A DNA stretch of 64,000 bases from NCBI RefSeq assembly GCF_000690905.1, contig NZ_JMCL01000030.1, positions 1-64,000 on the forward strand, in the 5' to 3' direction. The notes below the pieces were generated by a model. The model was given only the letters and a program-made list of their open reading frames with translations, did no database searches and had not been told where the DNA came from. Positions 52,903 through 63,226 of this stretch are shown piece after piece (position 1 is the first letter of the stretch; every line of letters starts with the position of its first letter). The stretch comes from Pseudomonas sp. Ant30-3 (lineage in GTDB: Bacteria; Pseudomonadota; Gammaproteobacteria; Pseudomonadales; Pseudomonadaceae). The translations under genes and the position numbers were made by a program.

Positions 52903-54174
52903 TCACCATAGCTTCCATGTGTAATCGACATTCACCCGTAGCTCATTGTCATCCCGATGGCTGGCCTGCGCAGCGAAATCATTGCGGTACCATGCGTTGC
53001 GCACGCGCAGAGCCAGGCCTTTGAGGGGCGTGCCCTGAAGCACATAGTTCAGTTCGATGTCTTTTTCGCTTTCTTTCAGGTTGCTGCCGCCCAGCTTGGG
53101 CAACTCGATGTTATCGCCGCTGACGTAGCGCAGCACGCCATTAAGTCCGGGCAAGCCCAGGGCGACAAAGTTGTAGTCATAGCGCACCTGCCAACTGCGC
53201 TCCTTGGGGTTGAGAAATTCCGAGCTCAGCGTGCCTTCGGTGATGACCAATGGCTCGGTGCCGAACAGGTATGGCATGGCAGTCTTGCCGGTCAGTTGCA
53301 TGTAGCCGGCGCCGAATTTGTGGGCGCCCAGGCTGTACGTCAGCATCAGGGCAGCGTTGTGATTGTCCACGGGGCCGGCCTTGGCCGCGCCGTCCTCGCC
53401 AGTGACGAACAGGCGGAAGTCGCTTTTCAGGCTGCCGGAGCCCATCGGGCGATTGTCGACGAAGCCGTAGAAGTCCTTGCGGTAAAGGTCAGCAAGTTCG
53501 GCGTGGTAGTACTTCAGCGTCAGTTGCGGCGACCAGGCATAGTCGCCGCCGAGGAAGGCAAAACGGTCGGATTCGGCGGCGCCATTGAAGCGGCCGTTGG
53601 GCGAGGCTACCGACATTTTCTGGTAGTCGGTGGAGTCGCGCAGGTTGATGCGATCGAGCCAGCCGACGTGCAGGGTCAGGTTGTCGATTTCCTGGGACTT
53701 GAGGTACGCGCCGCGGAAGGTCTGCGGCAGCAAGCGGGTAGGGCTGGCGAAGGCGATTGGCAGAAAAGTGCTGATGGTACCCAGTTGCAACTCGCTCTTC
53801 GACGCCCGGACCTTGGCAGTCAGGCCCAGCTCCGAATATTCACTGGCCGGTTCACGGGAAGCGGGGTTGTATGGCAGCAGGCCAGTCCCGGTGCGATCAG
53901 GCGAAGAGTCCAGACGCACACCCAGCAAACCCTGGGCGTCCAGGCCAAACCCGACAGGTCCTTCGGTATAACCCGACCGCACGTTGAGAATTAAGCCTTG
54001 AGCCCATTCGCGGGCGGCAGCCTGCGGTGTGGTATTGACGTAATTGCGATCGAAGTAATAGTTGCGCATCACCAGGTCGGCATGACTATCGTCGACAAAA
54101 CCGCTGGCGCAAGCCTGGCCAATGGACAAAACGCAGGTGCAGGCGCTGAGCGCTCCAAGAGAATTCCTGAGCAT
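52903..54174 (-). CDS. OprD-family outer membrane porin of the mhp cluster
   Basis: A 423-residue OprD-type porin with signal peptide (LSACTCVLSIGQACASGFVD), DSHADLVMRNYYFDRNYVNT, GYTEGPVGFGLDAQGLLGVR, the TGTGLLPY loop and a C-terminal aromatic strand (VNVDYTWKLW). It is similar to the porin at 44919 but clearly a different gene. It is probably the entry channel for phenylpropanoids. It is followed by the degenerate region; a terminator hairpin and a CA motif lie upstream. Confidence 0.87.
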   Translation of the reverse strand: MLRNSLGALSACTCVLSIGQACASGFVDDSHADLVMRNYYFDRNYVNTTPQAAAREWAQGLILNVRSGYTEGPVGFGLDAQGLLGVRLDSSPDRTGTGLLPYNPASREPASEYSELGLTAKVRASKSELQLGTISTFLPIAFASPTRLLPQTFRGAYLKSQEIDNLTLHVGWLDRINLRDSTDYQKMSVASPNGRFNGAAESDRFAFLGGDYAWSPQLTLKYYHAELADLYRKDFYGFVDNRPMGSGSLKSDFRLFVTGEDGAAKAGPVDNHNAALMLTYSLGAHKFGAGYMQLTGKTAMPYLFGTEPLVITEGTLSSEFLNPKERSWQVRYDYNFVALGLPGLNGVLRYVSGDNIELPKLGGSNLKESEKDIELNYVLQGTPLKGLALRVRNAWYRNDFAAQASHRDDNELRVNVDYTWKLW

Positions 54175-54188
54175 GGCAGTGTTCACTT

Positions 54189-54196
54189 TTATTGTT
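54189..54196 (-). promoter_or_regulatory. Crc/Hfq-type CA motif before the second oprD gene
   Basis: AACAATAA on the minus strand, 14 bases from the ATG; the same eight bases occur at the same distance before mhpT. Confidence 0.6.
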
Positions 54197-54203
54197 GTAT
54201 GGA

Positions 54204-54232
54204 AACCCCCGTGCCATCGCAGCACGGGGGTA
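54204..54232 (-). terminator. Terminator downstream of mhpT
   Basis: ACCCCCGTGC / GCACGGGGGT arms with a 7-base loop, followed by TTTCC on the minus strand. It lies between mhpT and oprD and would terminate or attenuate readthrough to the porin gene. Confidence 0.65.
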
Positions 54233-54246
54233 TTACGGATAGGAAA

Positions 54247-55455
54247 TCAGTCGGCTTGTGAGCCGTTGCGTCGTACCGACAGGTAAAACATCGCCAGCGC
54301 CGCGATGACAATCCCCGGTGCCGAGGCCAGCATCACCCCGGTGGTGCCGGTGCCCAAGGCAAGCATCTTGCCGGCCACCAACGGGCCGCTCATGGCGCCC
54401 AGTCGGCCGATGGCGACCGCGCTGCCCACGCCCGTGGCGCGCACTGACGGGCGATAAAAGTGCGGTGCCAGGGCATACAGCACGCACTGCCCACCCGTGG
54501 CAAAAAAACCGGCGACGAACCCGGCGGCCAGCATGCTCTCCCACTGACTGGCCAGACCCAAAGCGGTCAACGACGCGAGAATGCCGAGATAGATCAGCGC
54601 CGACAGCGCCCAGGCCGGCAAACGGTCCATGACCCAGCCCAGCAGCAAGGTGCCGGTCGCTGCGCCAATTTGCAGCGCCAGCATCACCCAGCTGGCCTGG
54701 GTACCGCTGAAGCCCTGGCCGATCAACAGGCTGGGCAGCCAATTGATCAGGATGTAGACCACCATGAGCGTGAAGAAGTAGCTGATCCAGATCATCGCGG
54801 TCGGCACTGCCGCGCCCTCACGAAACAGGCCCCGGACCACGCCGACCGGAGCGACGTTCTGGCCGCGCTGGAGAAACTGTGCCGACTCGGGCAGATAAAG
54901 TGCCAACAGCGGCACAATCAACAGCGGTACCACTCCGCCGACATAGAACACCACTTGCCAGCCACCAGCTAGATCGGCGATGCCAATAGTAGCTGCGAGC
55001 GCAGCACCCAACGGCACGCCGCAATACATCAGGCTAACGGCTGTGCCACGCAGGCGCGGGCTCGCCACTTCACTGCTCAGGGCGATCAGGTTAGGCAACG
55101 CGGCGCCCAGACCCACGCCCGTGAGGCAGCGGGCAACCAACAGGCTGTTGAAGTCCCAAGCCATGGCGGTGACCAGCGAGAACAGCCCGAACAGCGCCAC
55201 CGACACCATCAGCACGCGTTTGCGACCGATGCGATCCGCGAGCATGCCGCCGAGGAAAGCACCGGGCAGCAAGCCGAAAATGCCGGCGCTGAAGACCCAG
55301 CCCATGTGTAATTTATCCAGTTGGAAAGCTGCCGCCATACCTTGGGCGGCGATCCCCGAGGCTTGCAGGTCCAGGCCTTCCATCAGGGCGACGAGAAAAC
55401 ACAGACCGATGGTCCGCGCCATGTGTAACGGTGTTATCACGTTCAGCGATGTCAT
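54247..55455 (-). CDS. mhpT: MhpT-like 3-(3-hydroxyphenyl)propionate MFS transporter
   Basis: A 402-residue transporter with 12 transmembrane segments: ARTIGLCFLVALMEGLDLQA, GMLADRIGRKRVLMVSVALF and a C-terminal MFS half. It shares the AAHS pattern of MhpT, the 3HPP importer of E. coli. It lies directly downstream of mhpE. The start MTSLNVITPLHM is preferred because the signalling leader (AACAATAA) sits just before it; an upstream frame is not needed. Confidence 0.88.
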   Translation of the reverse strand: MTSLNVITPLHMARTIGLCFLVALMEGLDLQASGIAAQGMAAAFQLDKLHMGWVFSAGIFGLLPGAFLGGMLADRIGRKRVLMVSVALFGLFSLVTAMAWDFNSLLVARCLTGVGLGAALPNLIALSSEVASPRLRGTAVSLMYCGVPLGAALAATIGIADLAGGWQVVFYVGGVVPLLIVPLLALYLPESAQFLQRGQNVAPVGVVRGLFREGAAVPTAMIWISYFFTLMVVYILINWLPSLLIGQGFSGTQASWVMLALQIGAATGTLLLGWVMDRLPAWALSALIYLGILASLTALGLASQWESMLAAGFVAGFFATGGQCVLYALAPHFYRPSVRATGVGSAVAIGRLGAMSGPLVAGKMLALGTGTTGVMLASAPGIVIAALAMFYLSVRRNGSQAD

Positions 55456-55469
55456 GTGGAATACCAGTC

Positions 55470-55477
55470 TTATTGTT
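55470..55477 (-). promoter_or_regulatory. Crc/Hfq-type CA motif before mhpT
   Basis: AACAATAA on the minus strand, 14 bases before the mhpT ATG. Confidence 0.6.
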
Positions 55478-55539
55478 GTAATGGGCAAGCAAACCCGTCC
55501 GGCCGCTGCGTGGGCGACCAGCCGGGGGTGATGCACGGT

Positions 55540-56559
55540 TCAGCGTTTGAGCAGATCCAGAGCCACGTCGACGATCATGTCTTCCTGACCACCGACCATC
55601 CGCCGTTTACCCAGCTCGACGAGGATGTCGAGGGTCTTGAGGCCGTACTTGGTGGCGGCGATTTCCGCGTGGCGCAGGAAGCTTGAGTAAACCCCGGCAT
55701 AACCCAGCGCCAGGGTTTCGCGGTCGACCCGCACCGGACGGTCCTGCAACGGACGCACGATGTCGTCCGCCGCATCCATCAGCGTGTACAGGTCGGTACC
55801 GTGGTTCCAGCCCAGACGTTCGGCCGCCGCAATGAACACTTCCAGCGGCGCGTTACCGGCCCCCGCGCCCATGCCGGCGAGGCTGGCGTCGATACGGTCG
55901 CAGCCTTCCTCGACGGCGGTGATCGAGTTGGCCACGCCCAGGCTCAGGTTGTGGTGCGCGTGCATGCCGGTTTCCGTTTCCGGTTTGAGCACGGCTTTAA
56001 AGGCACGGAAACGGTCACGAATGTCTTGCATGTTCATCGCGCCGCCGGAGTCGGCCATGTACACGCAGGTGGCGCCGTAGCTCTCCATCAATTTCGCCTG
56101 AGCGGCCAACTGCTCGGCCGGGATCATGTGGCTCATCATCAGGAAACCGACGGTGTCCATGCCCAGCTCACGGGCGTATTCGATGTGCTGTTTCGACACG
56201 TCGGCTTCGGTGCAATGGGTGGCGATGCGCACCACCCGGGCACCGGCGTTGTACGCGGCTTTCAGGTCATGAACCGTACCGATGCCGGGCAACAGCAAGG
56301 TCGTGATCTTGGCGTGGCTGATGACATCGGCGGCGGCCTCGATCCATTCCAGATCGGTGTGCGCGGCAAAGCCATAGTTGAAGCTCGAACCTTGCAGGCC
56401 ATCACCGTGGGCCACTTCGATCGAGTCGACCTTGGCCTTGTCCAGGGCGCGGGCAATGTCCTGCACGTTCTGCAGCGAATACTGATGACGAATCGCGTGA
56501 CTGCCATCGCGCAGGGTCACGTCGGAAATGTAGAGTTTTTTGCCAGGATTAAAAGTCAT
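55540..56559 (-). CDS. mhpE: 4-hydroxy-2-oxovalerate aldolase MhpE
   Basis: A 339-residue aldolase of the DmpG/MhpE type: [20 protein letters not shown] (metal-site Asp/His), [37 protein letters not shown]. It splits 4-hydroxy-2-oxovalerate to pyruvate and acetaldehyde, the latter channelled to MhpF. It follows mhpF by 10 bases, as in E. coli (mhpF-mhpE). Confidence 0.94.
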   Translation of the reverse strand: MTFNPGKKLYISDVTLRDGSHAIRHQYSLQNVQDIARALDKAKVDSIEVAHGDGLQGSSFNYGFAAHTDLEWIEAAADVISHAKITTLLLPGIGTVHDLKAAYNAGARVVRIATHCTEADVSKQHIEYARELGMDTVGFLMMSHMIPAEQLAAQAKLMESYGATCVYMADSGGAMNMQDIRDRFRAFKAVLKPETETGMHAHHNLSLGVANSITAVEEGCDRIDASLAGMGAGAGNAPLEVFIAAAERLGWNHGTDLYTLMDAADDIVRPLQDRPVRVDRETLALGYAGVYSSFLRHAEIAATKYGLKTLDILVELGKRRMVGGQEDMIVDVALDLLKR

Positions 56560-56569
56560 GTCGAATTCC

Positions 56570-57505
56570 TCAGGCGTTCAGCATCGACAGCGCCATGCGC
56601 TCGGCGGTGGCCAAGGCAGCGGAGGTCATGATGTCGAGGTTGCCGGCATAGGCTGGCAAGTAATGGGCGGCACCTTCGACTTCGAGGAAGATCGAGGTCT
56701 TCAGGCCCGAGAATTTACCCAGGCCAGGAATGTTCAAGGGCGCGTCTTCGGGGATGACGTCGAACTGGACTTTTTGCTTCAGGCGATAGCCCGGCACATA
56801 GGCTTGCACCGCCGCAGCCATCTCCACTATGGACGCCTCAACCAGCGCCTGGTCGGCCGCTTCAGACAGCACAAACACGGTGTCGCGCATCATCAGCGGC
56901 GGCTCGGCCGGGTTCATCACGATGATCGCCTTACCCTTGGCGGCGCCGCCGATCACTTCGATAGCCTTGGAGGTGGTTTCGGTGAATTCGTCGATGTTGG
57001 CGCGAGTGCCGGGACCGGCGGATTTGCTGGCAATCGAGGCAACGATTTCGGCGTAATGCACCTTGGCTACGCGCGACACCGCGGCGACCATCGGAATCGT
57101 CGCCTGGCCACCGCAAGTGACCATGTTGACGTTGAGCTGGTTGAGGTTCTGTTCCAGGTTGACCACCGGCACGCAGTACGGGCCGATGGCCGCGGGCGTC
57201 AGGTCGATCAGGCGGATGCCGGGTTTGATCGAGCGCAGGAACGCGTCGTTTTTCACGTGGGCACCGGCCGAGGTGGCATCAAAGACGAAGTCGATGTCCT
57301 TGAACACGTCCATGCGGGTCAGGCCGTCAACGCCTTCATGGGTCACGGCCACGCCCATTCGTGTTGCGCGGGCCAAGCCGTCGGAGGCTGGGTCGATGCC
57401 GACCATGACCGCCATTTCCAGGTGTTTGGCGTTCCGCAGGATTTTGATCATCAAGTCGGTGCCGATGTTGCCGGAACCGATGATGGCGACTTTGAGTTTG
57501 TTCAT
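56570..57505 (-). CDS. mhpF: Acylating acetaldehyde dehydrogenase MhpF
   Basis: A 311-residue enzyme: NAD-binding [20 protein letters not shown], active-site Cys in [20 protein letters not shown] (~131), and [18 protein letters not shown]. It makes acetyl-CoA from acetaldehyde delivered by MhpE. The start [12 protein letters not shown] is used; the AACAACAA motif overlaps the A of its ATG. Order mhpD-mhpF-mhpE is that of E. coli. Confidence 0.94.
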   Translation of the reverse strand: MNKLKVAIIGSGNIGTDLMIKILRNAKHLEMAVMVGIDPASDGLARATRMGVAVTHEGVDGLTRMDVFKDIDFVFDATSAGAHVKNDAFLRSIKPGIRLIDLTPAAIGPYCVPVVNLEQNLNQLNVNMVTCGGQATIPMVAAVSRVAKVHYAEIVASIASKSAGPGTRANIDEFTETTSKAIEVIGGAAKGKAIIVMNPAEPPLMMRDTVFVLSEAADQALVEASIVEMAAAVQAYVPGYRLKQKVQFDVIPEDAPLNIPGLGKFSGLKTSIFLEVEGAAHYLPAYAGNLDIMTSAALATAERMALSMLNA

Positions 57506-57512
57506 TGTTGTT
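57505..57512 (-). promoter_or_regulatory. Crc/Hfq-type CA motif at the mhpF start
   Basis: AACAACAA ends on the A of the ATG (minus strand), exactly over the ribosome site region, a strong AAnAAnAA match. Confidence 0.6.
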
Positions 57513-57537
57513 GCCTCATGTGCACGCAAGTCGCCGA

Positions 57538-58344
57538 TCACTCGACGCTACTGTCTACCGAGAAGTCCACACCGACGCGGCCGATGCCTTCGATCTCGGC
57601 CTCGAACCGATCACCGGCGGCTACCGCCACCATCGGCCCCAGCGCACCGGTCAGAATGATGTCGCCAGCCCGCAGTGGATCGCCCAGGCGAGCCATGGTC
57701 CGGGCCAGCCAGACGGCCGCATTGAGCGGATGCCCGAGGCATTCGGCGCCACTGCCGCTGGACACTGCTTCGCCGTTGCGGGTCATGCGCATGTTGGCCT
57801 GACGCAGGTCGAGCCCGTCGATGCGCTGGGCCGGACCGCCCAGCACAAAGCAGCCACTGGAAGCGTTGTCAGCCACGGTATCGACGAAGCGGATGTTCCA
57901 GTTCTGCACGCGGCTGCCTACGATTTCCAGTGCCGGGACGACCCAGGCGGTGGCCGCCATCACGTCGGCAAATGTAGTGTCCACGCGGGGTAGATCGCGC
58001 TCGAGGATCAAGGCTATTTCCGCCTCGATCTTCGGTTGCAGCACGCGACCTACGGGCACGCTTTCGTTGTCGCCGTAGCACATGTCGGCGAACAGCGTGC
58101 CGAAGTCCGGCTGGTCGACGCCCAACTGCGCCTGCACTTTTGGATTGGTCAGGCCGATCTTGCGGCCGATCACGCGGCGCCCATTGGCCACGCCGTGGTC
58201 GACGTTGAGGCGCTGGATGGTGTACGCGGCTGCTGCGTTGTCTTCACCGATCTGCTCGCGCAGCGGACCGATGGCTTCGCCATGGGCTTCGGCCTGGCGC
58301 AGGTCGGCGGCGAGCTGTTGCAGTGTGTCTTGAGTCAGATTCAT
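57538..58344 (-). CDS. mhpD: 2-keto-4-pentenoate hydratase MhpD
   Basis: A 268-residue hydratase of the fumarylacetoacetase-like family: [40 protein letters not shown], and [20 protein letters not shown]. It converts 2-hydroxypenta-2,4-dienoate to 4-hydroxy-2-oxovalerate. A longer upstream frame overlaps mhpC; the ATG at 58344 gives the typical N-terminus [17 protein letters not shown]. Confidence 0.93.
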   Translation of the reverse strand: MNLTQDTLQQLAADLRQAEAHGEAIGPLREQIGEDNAAAAYTIQRLNVDHGVANGRRVIGRKIGLTNPKVQAQLGVDQPDFGTLFADMCYGDNESVPVGRVLQPKIEAEIALILERDLPRVDTTFADVMAATAWVVPALEIVGSRVQNWNIRFVDTVADNASSGCFVLGGPAQRIDGLDLRQANMRMTRNGEAVSSGSGAECLGHPLNAAVWLARTMARLGDPLRAGDIILTGALGPMVAVAAGDRFEAEIEGIGRVGVDFSVDSSVE

Positions 58345-58358
58345 GTCAGCCTCGGTGA

Positions 58359-59222
58359 TCAGTGGTTCAGGAAGTCCAGGATCATGCGGTTGAACTTCTC
58401 GGCGTGTTCCCACTGCGCCCAGTGGCCGCAACGGTTGAACACGTGCAGCTGCGCCTTGGGCAGGCCGGCCAGCAGGCGCAAGCCAGTGTCCATGGGCACG
58501 AAGCGGTCCTCGCGGCCCCAGACGAGTAAGGTGTCGGCGGTGATTTCGTGTAGGCGGTGGCTGAAATCCGGAAATTGCTTGGGGTTGAGAGTGCTGCTCT
58601 TGACGAAGTTTTCCAGGTGATCGCGGCGCGCCAGAATGTTGTCCAGGCGGGTCTGGAACAGTTCGTCGGTCAGGCCACTGGCATCGAAAACGAAGACGTT
58701 CATCATCTTTTTCAGGTTCTCGATGGTCGGCTCGCGGTACAGCGCGCCGATTAGCTTGATGCCTTCAGTGGGCTGGGGAACAAACGCGCTTGGGCCGCCG
58801 GTACCGCCGCCCATCAGGATCAGTTTGCCGATCCGCTCAGGATATTCCAGGGCGAAGGCGACGGTGCTGTGGGCACCCATCGAGTTGCCGATGATGTGTA
58901 CGCGGTCCAGATCCAGCACATCGAGCAGGCCCTTGAGCGCTTGCGCATTGAGGTTCGAACGCGACCCCACGCTGACGATCGTGTCGCTTTTGCTCCAGCC
59001 TGGGCAATCCATCAGGATCACGCGGTAACCGGCATTCAGCAGCGGCTCGATATTGCGATGAAAGTTGGCCCAGCCGCTGGCGCCCGGGCCGGAGCCGTGC
59101 AGCATGACCACGGTTTCGGCACCTTCGCCAACGTCGTTGTAGTGCAGTTGCAGGTCCAGCTCGCCTTCCTTTATACGGGCAAAGCGGCTGGTGGAAGCTT
59201 CGGTGAATGCAGTGGCTGTCAT
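58359..59222 (-). CDS. mhpC: 2-hydroxy-6-ketonona-2,4-dienedioate hydrolase MhpC
   Basis: A 287-residue alpha/beta-hydrolase: [20 protein letters not shown] (oxyanion region), nucleophile [13 protein letters not shown] (Ser ~116), [13 protein letters not shown] (Asp) and [15 protein letters not shown] (His). This is the C-C hydrolase that cleaves the ring-fission product to succinate and 2-hydroxypentadienoate. It follows mhpB by 17 bases. Confidence 0.94.
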   Translation of the reverse strand: MTATAFTEASTSRFARIKEGELDLQLHYNDVGEGAETVVMLHGSGPGASGWANFHRNIEPLLNAGYRVILMDCPGWSKSDTIVSVGSRSNLNAQALKGLLDVLDLDRVHIIGNSMGAHSTVAFALEYPERIGKLILMGGGTGGPSAFVPQPTEGIKLIGALYREPTIENLKKMMNVFVFDASGLTDELFQTRLDNILARRDHLENFVKSSTLNPKQFPDFSHRLHEITADTLLVWGREDRFVPMDTGLRLLAGLPKAQLHVFNRCGHWAQWEHAEKFNRMILDFLNH

Positions 59223-59239
59223 GGCAGTGTTCCTTGAAT

Positions 59240-60193
59240 TCAATGGTGGTTGTTCAGCGGCTGTGCGCCGAGGGCGCCGAAGCCTGCAATCCACTCGGGA
59301 ATCGGACGGTAATAGCGACCTTCGGTTTGATACGGGCCGAAGGCACTAAGGGCGGCGAAGGCGGCGACCCAGGTTTTCACTTCATGTGTGGACTTGCCGG
59401 CCAATGCCGACAGCTCGTCATTGCCCAGCGCATCGAGGTCGATCAGGCGGCCCTGTTCAAGGGTGTCGAGAAACTGCTGGTCCCAAACCGGATTAAGCGG
59501 GTGCAGACTGCGTTGGTCTTCAACGAAGTCCCGGGCAGCCTGGATGACGCGTTCCTGGCGCGCCTGTCGCTCATTAGTCGGCAATTGGCGACCGCTGCCC
59601 ATCAGACGGTCGGCCATACGCGCATCGACCTTGGCCAGTTCCGGTACCGGCGGCTGATGGGACAAGCCGCCGGAGGCCAGAAACAGCACGCGTTTATTCA
59701 GTGATTTCGCCCATTGGCCAATCGCTTCACCCAGCAGTCGGGCACGTTTGAAGCCGGGCAGGGGCACGGCCACGGAGTTGATAAACACCGGAATCACCGG
59801 GCAGCTCTGCAAGCCGCCGAGCAACAGTTCCAGCGGTTGGGCGAACGCATGGTCGACCTGCATGCGATAAGACACAGCGACGTCGACTCCGGCGCCCAGG
59901 ACCGCCTGGGCGCAGGATTCAGCCAGCACTTTAGGCACTTCCAGGGGGCCGGCGGCGGTGTCGAAATCACCAATGGCGTCGGCCGCCATACCAATGCAAA
60001 AGGCCGGCATCACGTCGTAGAAAAAGCCGTTGTAATGGTCGGGGCCGAACAACACCACCAGCTCCGGGTCGAAGCGGGCGATGCGTTCGCGAACATCGCT
60101 GATCATGCCATCGACTTCGGCCAACACTTGCGGTTCCGGGTCGACGTAGCCCACCAATGGCGTGTGAGACAAACAATGCAGATAGGCGCTCAT
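59240..60193 (-). CDS. mhpB: 2,3-dihydroxyphenylpropionate 1,2-dioxygenase MhpB
   Basis: A 317-residue class III (LigB-type) extradiol dioxygenase: [56 protein letters not shown] and [20 protein letters not shown], with iron ligands His12, His and Glu pattern of the family. It cleaves the ring of 2,3-dihydroxyphenylpropionate next to the hydroxyls. It starts one base after the mhpA stop, so they are coupled. Confidence 0.94.
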   Translation of the reverse strand: MSAYLHCLSHTPLVGYVDPEPQVLAEVDGMISDVRERIARFDPELVVLFGPDHYNGFFYDVMPAFCIGMAADAIGDFDTAAGPLEVPKVLAESCAQAVLGAGVDVAVSYRMQVDHAFAQPLELLLGGLQSCPVIPVFINSVAVPLPGFKRARLLGEAIGQWAKSLNKRVLFLASGGLSHQPPVPELAKVDARMADRLMGSGRQLPTNERQARQERVIQAARDFVEDQRSLHPLNPVWDQQFLDTLEQGRLIDLDALGNDELSALAGKSTHEVKTWVAAFAALSAFGPYQTEGRYYRPIPEWIAGFGALGAQPLNNHH

Positions 60194-60194
60194 G

Positions 60195-61853
60195 TCAAGC
60201 CACCTTGCTGACAACAGCTTTTGCAGAGGTTTGTGGCAGGGCTTTGAGCGCCCGGGCCAATTCATCGCAAGCCTGGCCAACGGTTTGGGGGATGGCCAGT
60301 CCGGCGAGGAAGCGGTCTGGACGCACCAGGGCGATGGACGAAGTGCCGCGAGCGAACCATTCTCTCAACCGGCCGCTGCTGTCACCAACGCGGATCACGT
60401 CGCGGCCGGCATCACTCGGTACTCTGAGCTGGACGTCCGGCAACACTTGAATAAAGCGTGTGCCCAGGGCTTTCCATTGCGTAATTTGCGCTGCCGTCAG
60501 GCCCCAGGTCGGATCGCAGCCCCAGGCGATAATCGCAAAGTTTTCGCCGATCACTTCATCCAGCAACACAGTGGTGCCGGCGTCAGTCAACACCTTCGGC
60601 TGAATGAACATCTTGCCTACCGGCGAGCCCTTTTTACTCGGCACGATCAAGGCGCCCCGGGTGTATTGCGGCATCGGTTTGAAGCGCATTTCCACGAAGT
60701 AGCGCTTGACCGGCGGCAGGTAATTGAGCAACCACGACACACCATCGCGTAGGGTGCCTTGCCAGCGTTTCGGCGGTGCCAACACGTGGCCGGCGAGTAC
60801 GGATAGATTGATCATGGCCTTGGCGTGGTCGCGGCGCTCCTGTTCGTAGCTGTCGAGCAGGTTGTCGGCGGCCAGGCCCTTGATCACCAGCGACAGTTTC
60901 CACGCCAGGTTCGAGGCATCACGCATGCCGCTGTTGTACCCCTGGCCTTGCCACACCGGCATGATGTGCGCGGCATCGCCCGCCAGCAGCACCCGGCCCT
61001 GACGGAACCGCCCGGCCAGACGAGCGTTATGGGTATAGACGCGGCTGCGGATCAGCTCAATGCGGTCCGGGTTCGGCAACACCTTGCTCAGCAGCCTGCG
61101 CAGGTTCTCGGGCTTGCTCAGCTCGGTCTCTGTTTCGCCGGGCATCACCATGAACTCGAATCGACGCACGCCATGGGGCAGGGCGGCGGACACGTAAGGA
61201 CGCACGGGGTCACAGCACAGATAAACATGGGGCGTGGCCAGCGGGTCGTTGGCAATGTCGACCACGATCCACTGATTGGGCGCGGTCTTGCCTTCGAAAC
61301 TGATGTCCAGGCTGCGCCGCACCAGGCTGTTGCCGCCGTCGCAGCCAATCAGGTACTTGGCCTGCAAGCGTTCGCCGCGACCCTCGGAATTTTTGAGGGT
61401 GAGCGCCACACCGCTGTCGCTTTGCTCGAAGCCTTCGAGTTCGCGACTGAATAACACCTTGACGTTGGCAAAACGCGCCAGACCTTCGAACAAAACACGG
61501 TCGGCCAAGGGTTGAATGAACGCGTTGCGCCGTGACCAGCCGAACTCGTCGGTTTTCGGCTGAATATCGGCAAAGCAGCGACCCTTGGGCGTCAGGAAGC
61601 GCATGGCGTGCCACGGCGTGGTGTGCGGTAGCACGTTGTCGGCCAGACCGACGGCCTGGAAAGTACGCAGGCTTTCGTCGTCCAGACCGATGGCGCGGGG
61701 GTAGTCGATCAGGCTGTCGAGCTTTTCCACCAATGTGACGTTCACGCCACATTGCCCTAGGTAATTGGCAATCATCAGGCCGACAGGGCCGGCGCCGATG
61801 ATGGCAACGTCGGTGGTCAGCTCCAATGTGGAAGGAGTGGGTGCAGGACTCAT
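60195..61853 (-). CDS. mhpA: 3-(3-hydroxyphenyl)propionate hydroxylase MhpA
   Basis: A 552-residue flavin monooxygenase: FAD site [28 protein letters not shown] region [16 protein letters not shown], and [20 protein letters not shown]. Length and motifs are of MhpA, which hydroxylates 3HPP to 2,3-dihydroxyphenylpropionate. It is the first gene of the mhp operon, divergent from mhpR across a 133-base region with the MhpR operator. Confidence 0.95.
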   Translation of the reverse strand: MSPAPTPSTLELTTDVAIIGAGPVGLMIANYLGQCGVNVTLVEKLDSLIDYPRAIGLDDESLRTFQAVGLADNVLPHTTPWHAMRFLTPKGRCFADIQPKTDEFGWSRRNAFIQPLADRVLFEGLARFANVKVLFSRELEGFEQSDSGVALTLKNSEGRGERLQAKYLIGCDGGNSLVRRSLDISFEGKTAPNQWIVVDIANDPLATPHVYLCCDPVRPYVSAALPHGVRRFEFMVMPGETETELSKPENLRRLLSKVLPNPDRIELIRSRVYTHNARLAGRFRQGRVLLAGDAAHIMPVWQGQGYNSGMRDASNLAWKLSLVIKGLAADNLLDSYEQERRDHAKAMINLSVLAGHVLAPPKRWQGTLRDGVSWLLNYLPPVKRYFVEMRFKPMPQYTRGALIVPSKKGSPVGKMFIQPKVLTDAGTTVLLDEVIGENFAIIAWGCDPTWGLTAAQITQWKALGTRFIQVLPDVQLRVPSDAGRDVIRVGDSSGRLREWFARGTSSIALVRPDRFLAGLAIPQTVGQACDELARALKALPQTSAKAVVSKVA

Positions 61854-61880
61854 GGGTATCTCCGTACAGCGCTTTTGGAT

Positions 61881-61888
61881 TTCTTGTT
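61881..61888 (-). promoter_or_regulatory. Crc/Hfq-type CA motif in the mhpA leader
   Basis: AACAAGAA on the minus strand, 28 bases before the ATG. It fits AAnAAnAA but lies further from the start than the others. Confidence 0.35.
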
Positions 61889-61939
61889 GGGCGCAGTATG
61901 GAAATCACGAGGCTGGTGGACAACGAAAACCCTTGCTAG

Positions 61940-61956
61940 GGTGCACTAAGTGCACA
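61940..61956. promoter_or_regulatory. MhpR operator
   Basis: GGTGCACTAAGTGCACA, a palindrome (GTGCACT / AGTGCAC) that matches the MhpR site of E. coli (GGTGCACCTGGTGCACA) at 14 of 17 positions. It lies between mhpA and mhpR, suitable for activating the mhp operon and controlling mhpR. Confidence 0.88.
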
Positions 61957-61986
61957 ACCTTGATTTACAAAAATAATGGAGCGTCC

Positions 61987-62763
61987 ATGAGCGAAACAGA
62001 ATACAAGGCCGTGCGTGGGCTAATGCGTGGTTTGGCCCTGATCAATGGCTTGAATCGTTTCGATGGCGGGGCCAGTACGGCGCAGTTGGCCGAGCAAAGC
62101 GGGTTACACCGCACCACGGTTCGTCGTTTGCTGGAGACTTTGCAGGCCGAGGGTTACGTGCGACGCAGTGAATCTGATGACAGCTATCGACTGACGCTGA
62201 AAGTACGCGAACTGAGTGAAGGTTTTCGCGATGAACAATGGATCTCTTCGATCGCCGCGCCGCTGCTCGGTGAGTTGCTGCAAGAGGTCGTCTGGCCGAC
62301 TGATCTGTGCACGCTGGACGGCGATGCCATGGTCATTCGCGAGACCACTCATCGCTTTAGCCGCCTGTCATTTCACCGCTCCATGGTCGGCCGGCGTTTA
62401 CCATTGCTCATGACGGCCACTGGGCGTGCGTACTTTGCGTTCTGCCCCCCGGCTGAGCGCGAAGAGCTGATTGAGTTGATGATCAGCCGCGAAGATGAAC
62501 AGTCGGCGCTGGCGGCGGATCGCAGTTTTGTCGATCGGTTGGTGGAGCACACCCTCGGCAAGGGCTACGGCGAAAATAATTCCCACTGGGGCCTGGAGCG
62601 CAAAATTGCCGCCATTGCGATTCCGGTTAGGCACGAGGAGCGGGTCATGGGCTGCCTGAATCTGGTTTACATCGCCAAGGCGATGTCGGTTGAGGAAGCA
62701 GCCCGCCGGTATCTACCGGCGATGCAAGGCGTAGTGGAGAAAATTAGGGCTCAATTGGAGTAG
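61987..62763 (+). CDS. mhpR: IclR-family activator MhpR
   Basis: A 258-residue IclR-type regulator: N-terminal winged helix (RGLMRGLALINGLNRFDGGA, LAEQSGLHRTTVRRLLETLQ) and C-terminal effector domain (HRSMVGRRLPLLMTATGRAY, WGLERKIAAIAIPVRH). MhpR activates mhp genes with 3HPP. It is divergent from mhpA, with the palindromic operator between them. The start MSETEYKAVRG follows a conserved N-terminus. Confidence 0.93.
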   Translation: MSETEYKAVRGLMRGLALINGLNRFDGGASTAQLAEQSGLHRTTVRRLLETLQAEGYVRRSESDDSYRLTLKVRELSEGFRDEQWISSIAAPLLGELLQEVVWPTDLCTLDGDAMVIRETTHRFSRLSFHRSMVGRRLPLLMTATGRAYFAFCPPAEREELIELMISREDEQSALAADRSFVDRLVEHTLGKGYGENNSHWGLERKIAAIAIPVRHEERVMGCLNLVYIAKAMSVEEAARRYLPAMQGVVEKIRAQLE

Positions 62764-62890
62764 TTTTGGCTGCATTTTGTGTGCTTGGCAGTTTTTGGTT
62801 GGTTGGGTTGGCTCTCGCGTTAGAGACTCCCTCTTAAGGATCGACAGGCGATGTTACTGCGAGAGTTTGTCGACTGGGGGTACCCGGAAC

Positions 62891-63226
62891 TCAACCATAG
62901 TTGTAAGCAGCCATTGTGGCAGGACGGTAATTATGAAAAGCATCCATTGGATAAAGGCTGCTATTTTGGACCTTCCCTAGACGTTTCCAGATCAATAAAG
63001 CGGTGAGTCGATAGTAATACCGGGTAGCGTCGGAATGCTCTTTCAGGTGCTGAGTGAGAAACCAGCGCACTTGCTTGAGCTGCCAGGTCCAGGGATTGTC
63101 TCGCTGCCATCGCTGTTGAATGGGCGCTTGCATGATTCGGGCTTGCCGTAGGTGTCGTTGCTGCGTGGTTGTCGAACCAGTCAGGACGCCGCTCAGGAAC
63201 AAAACCATATCAAACGGTTTGCTCAT
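62891..63226 (-). CDS. Hypothetical protein coupled to the integrase
   Basis: A 111-residue basic protein (many Arg, Gln, Trp: RWQRDNPWTWQLKQVRWFLT, YYYRLTALLIWKRLGK). I do not recognise a family. It overlaps the recombinase by 4 bases (ATGA), so it is cotranscribed with it; small basic partners like this accompany integrases of genomic islands. Confidence 0.65.
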   Translation of the reverse strand: MSKPFDMVLFLSGVLTGSTTTQQRHLRQARIMQAPIQQRWQRDNPWTWQLKQVRWFLTQHLKEHSDATRYYYRLTALLIWKRLGKVQNSSLYPMDAFHNYRPATMAAYNYG

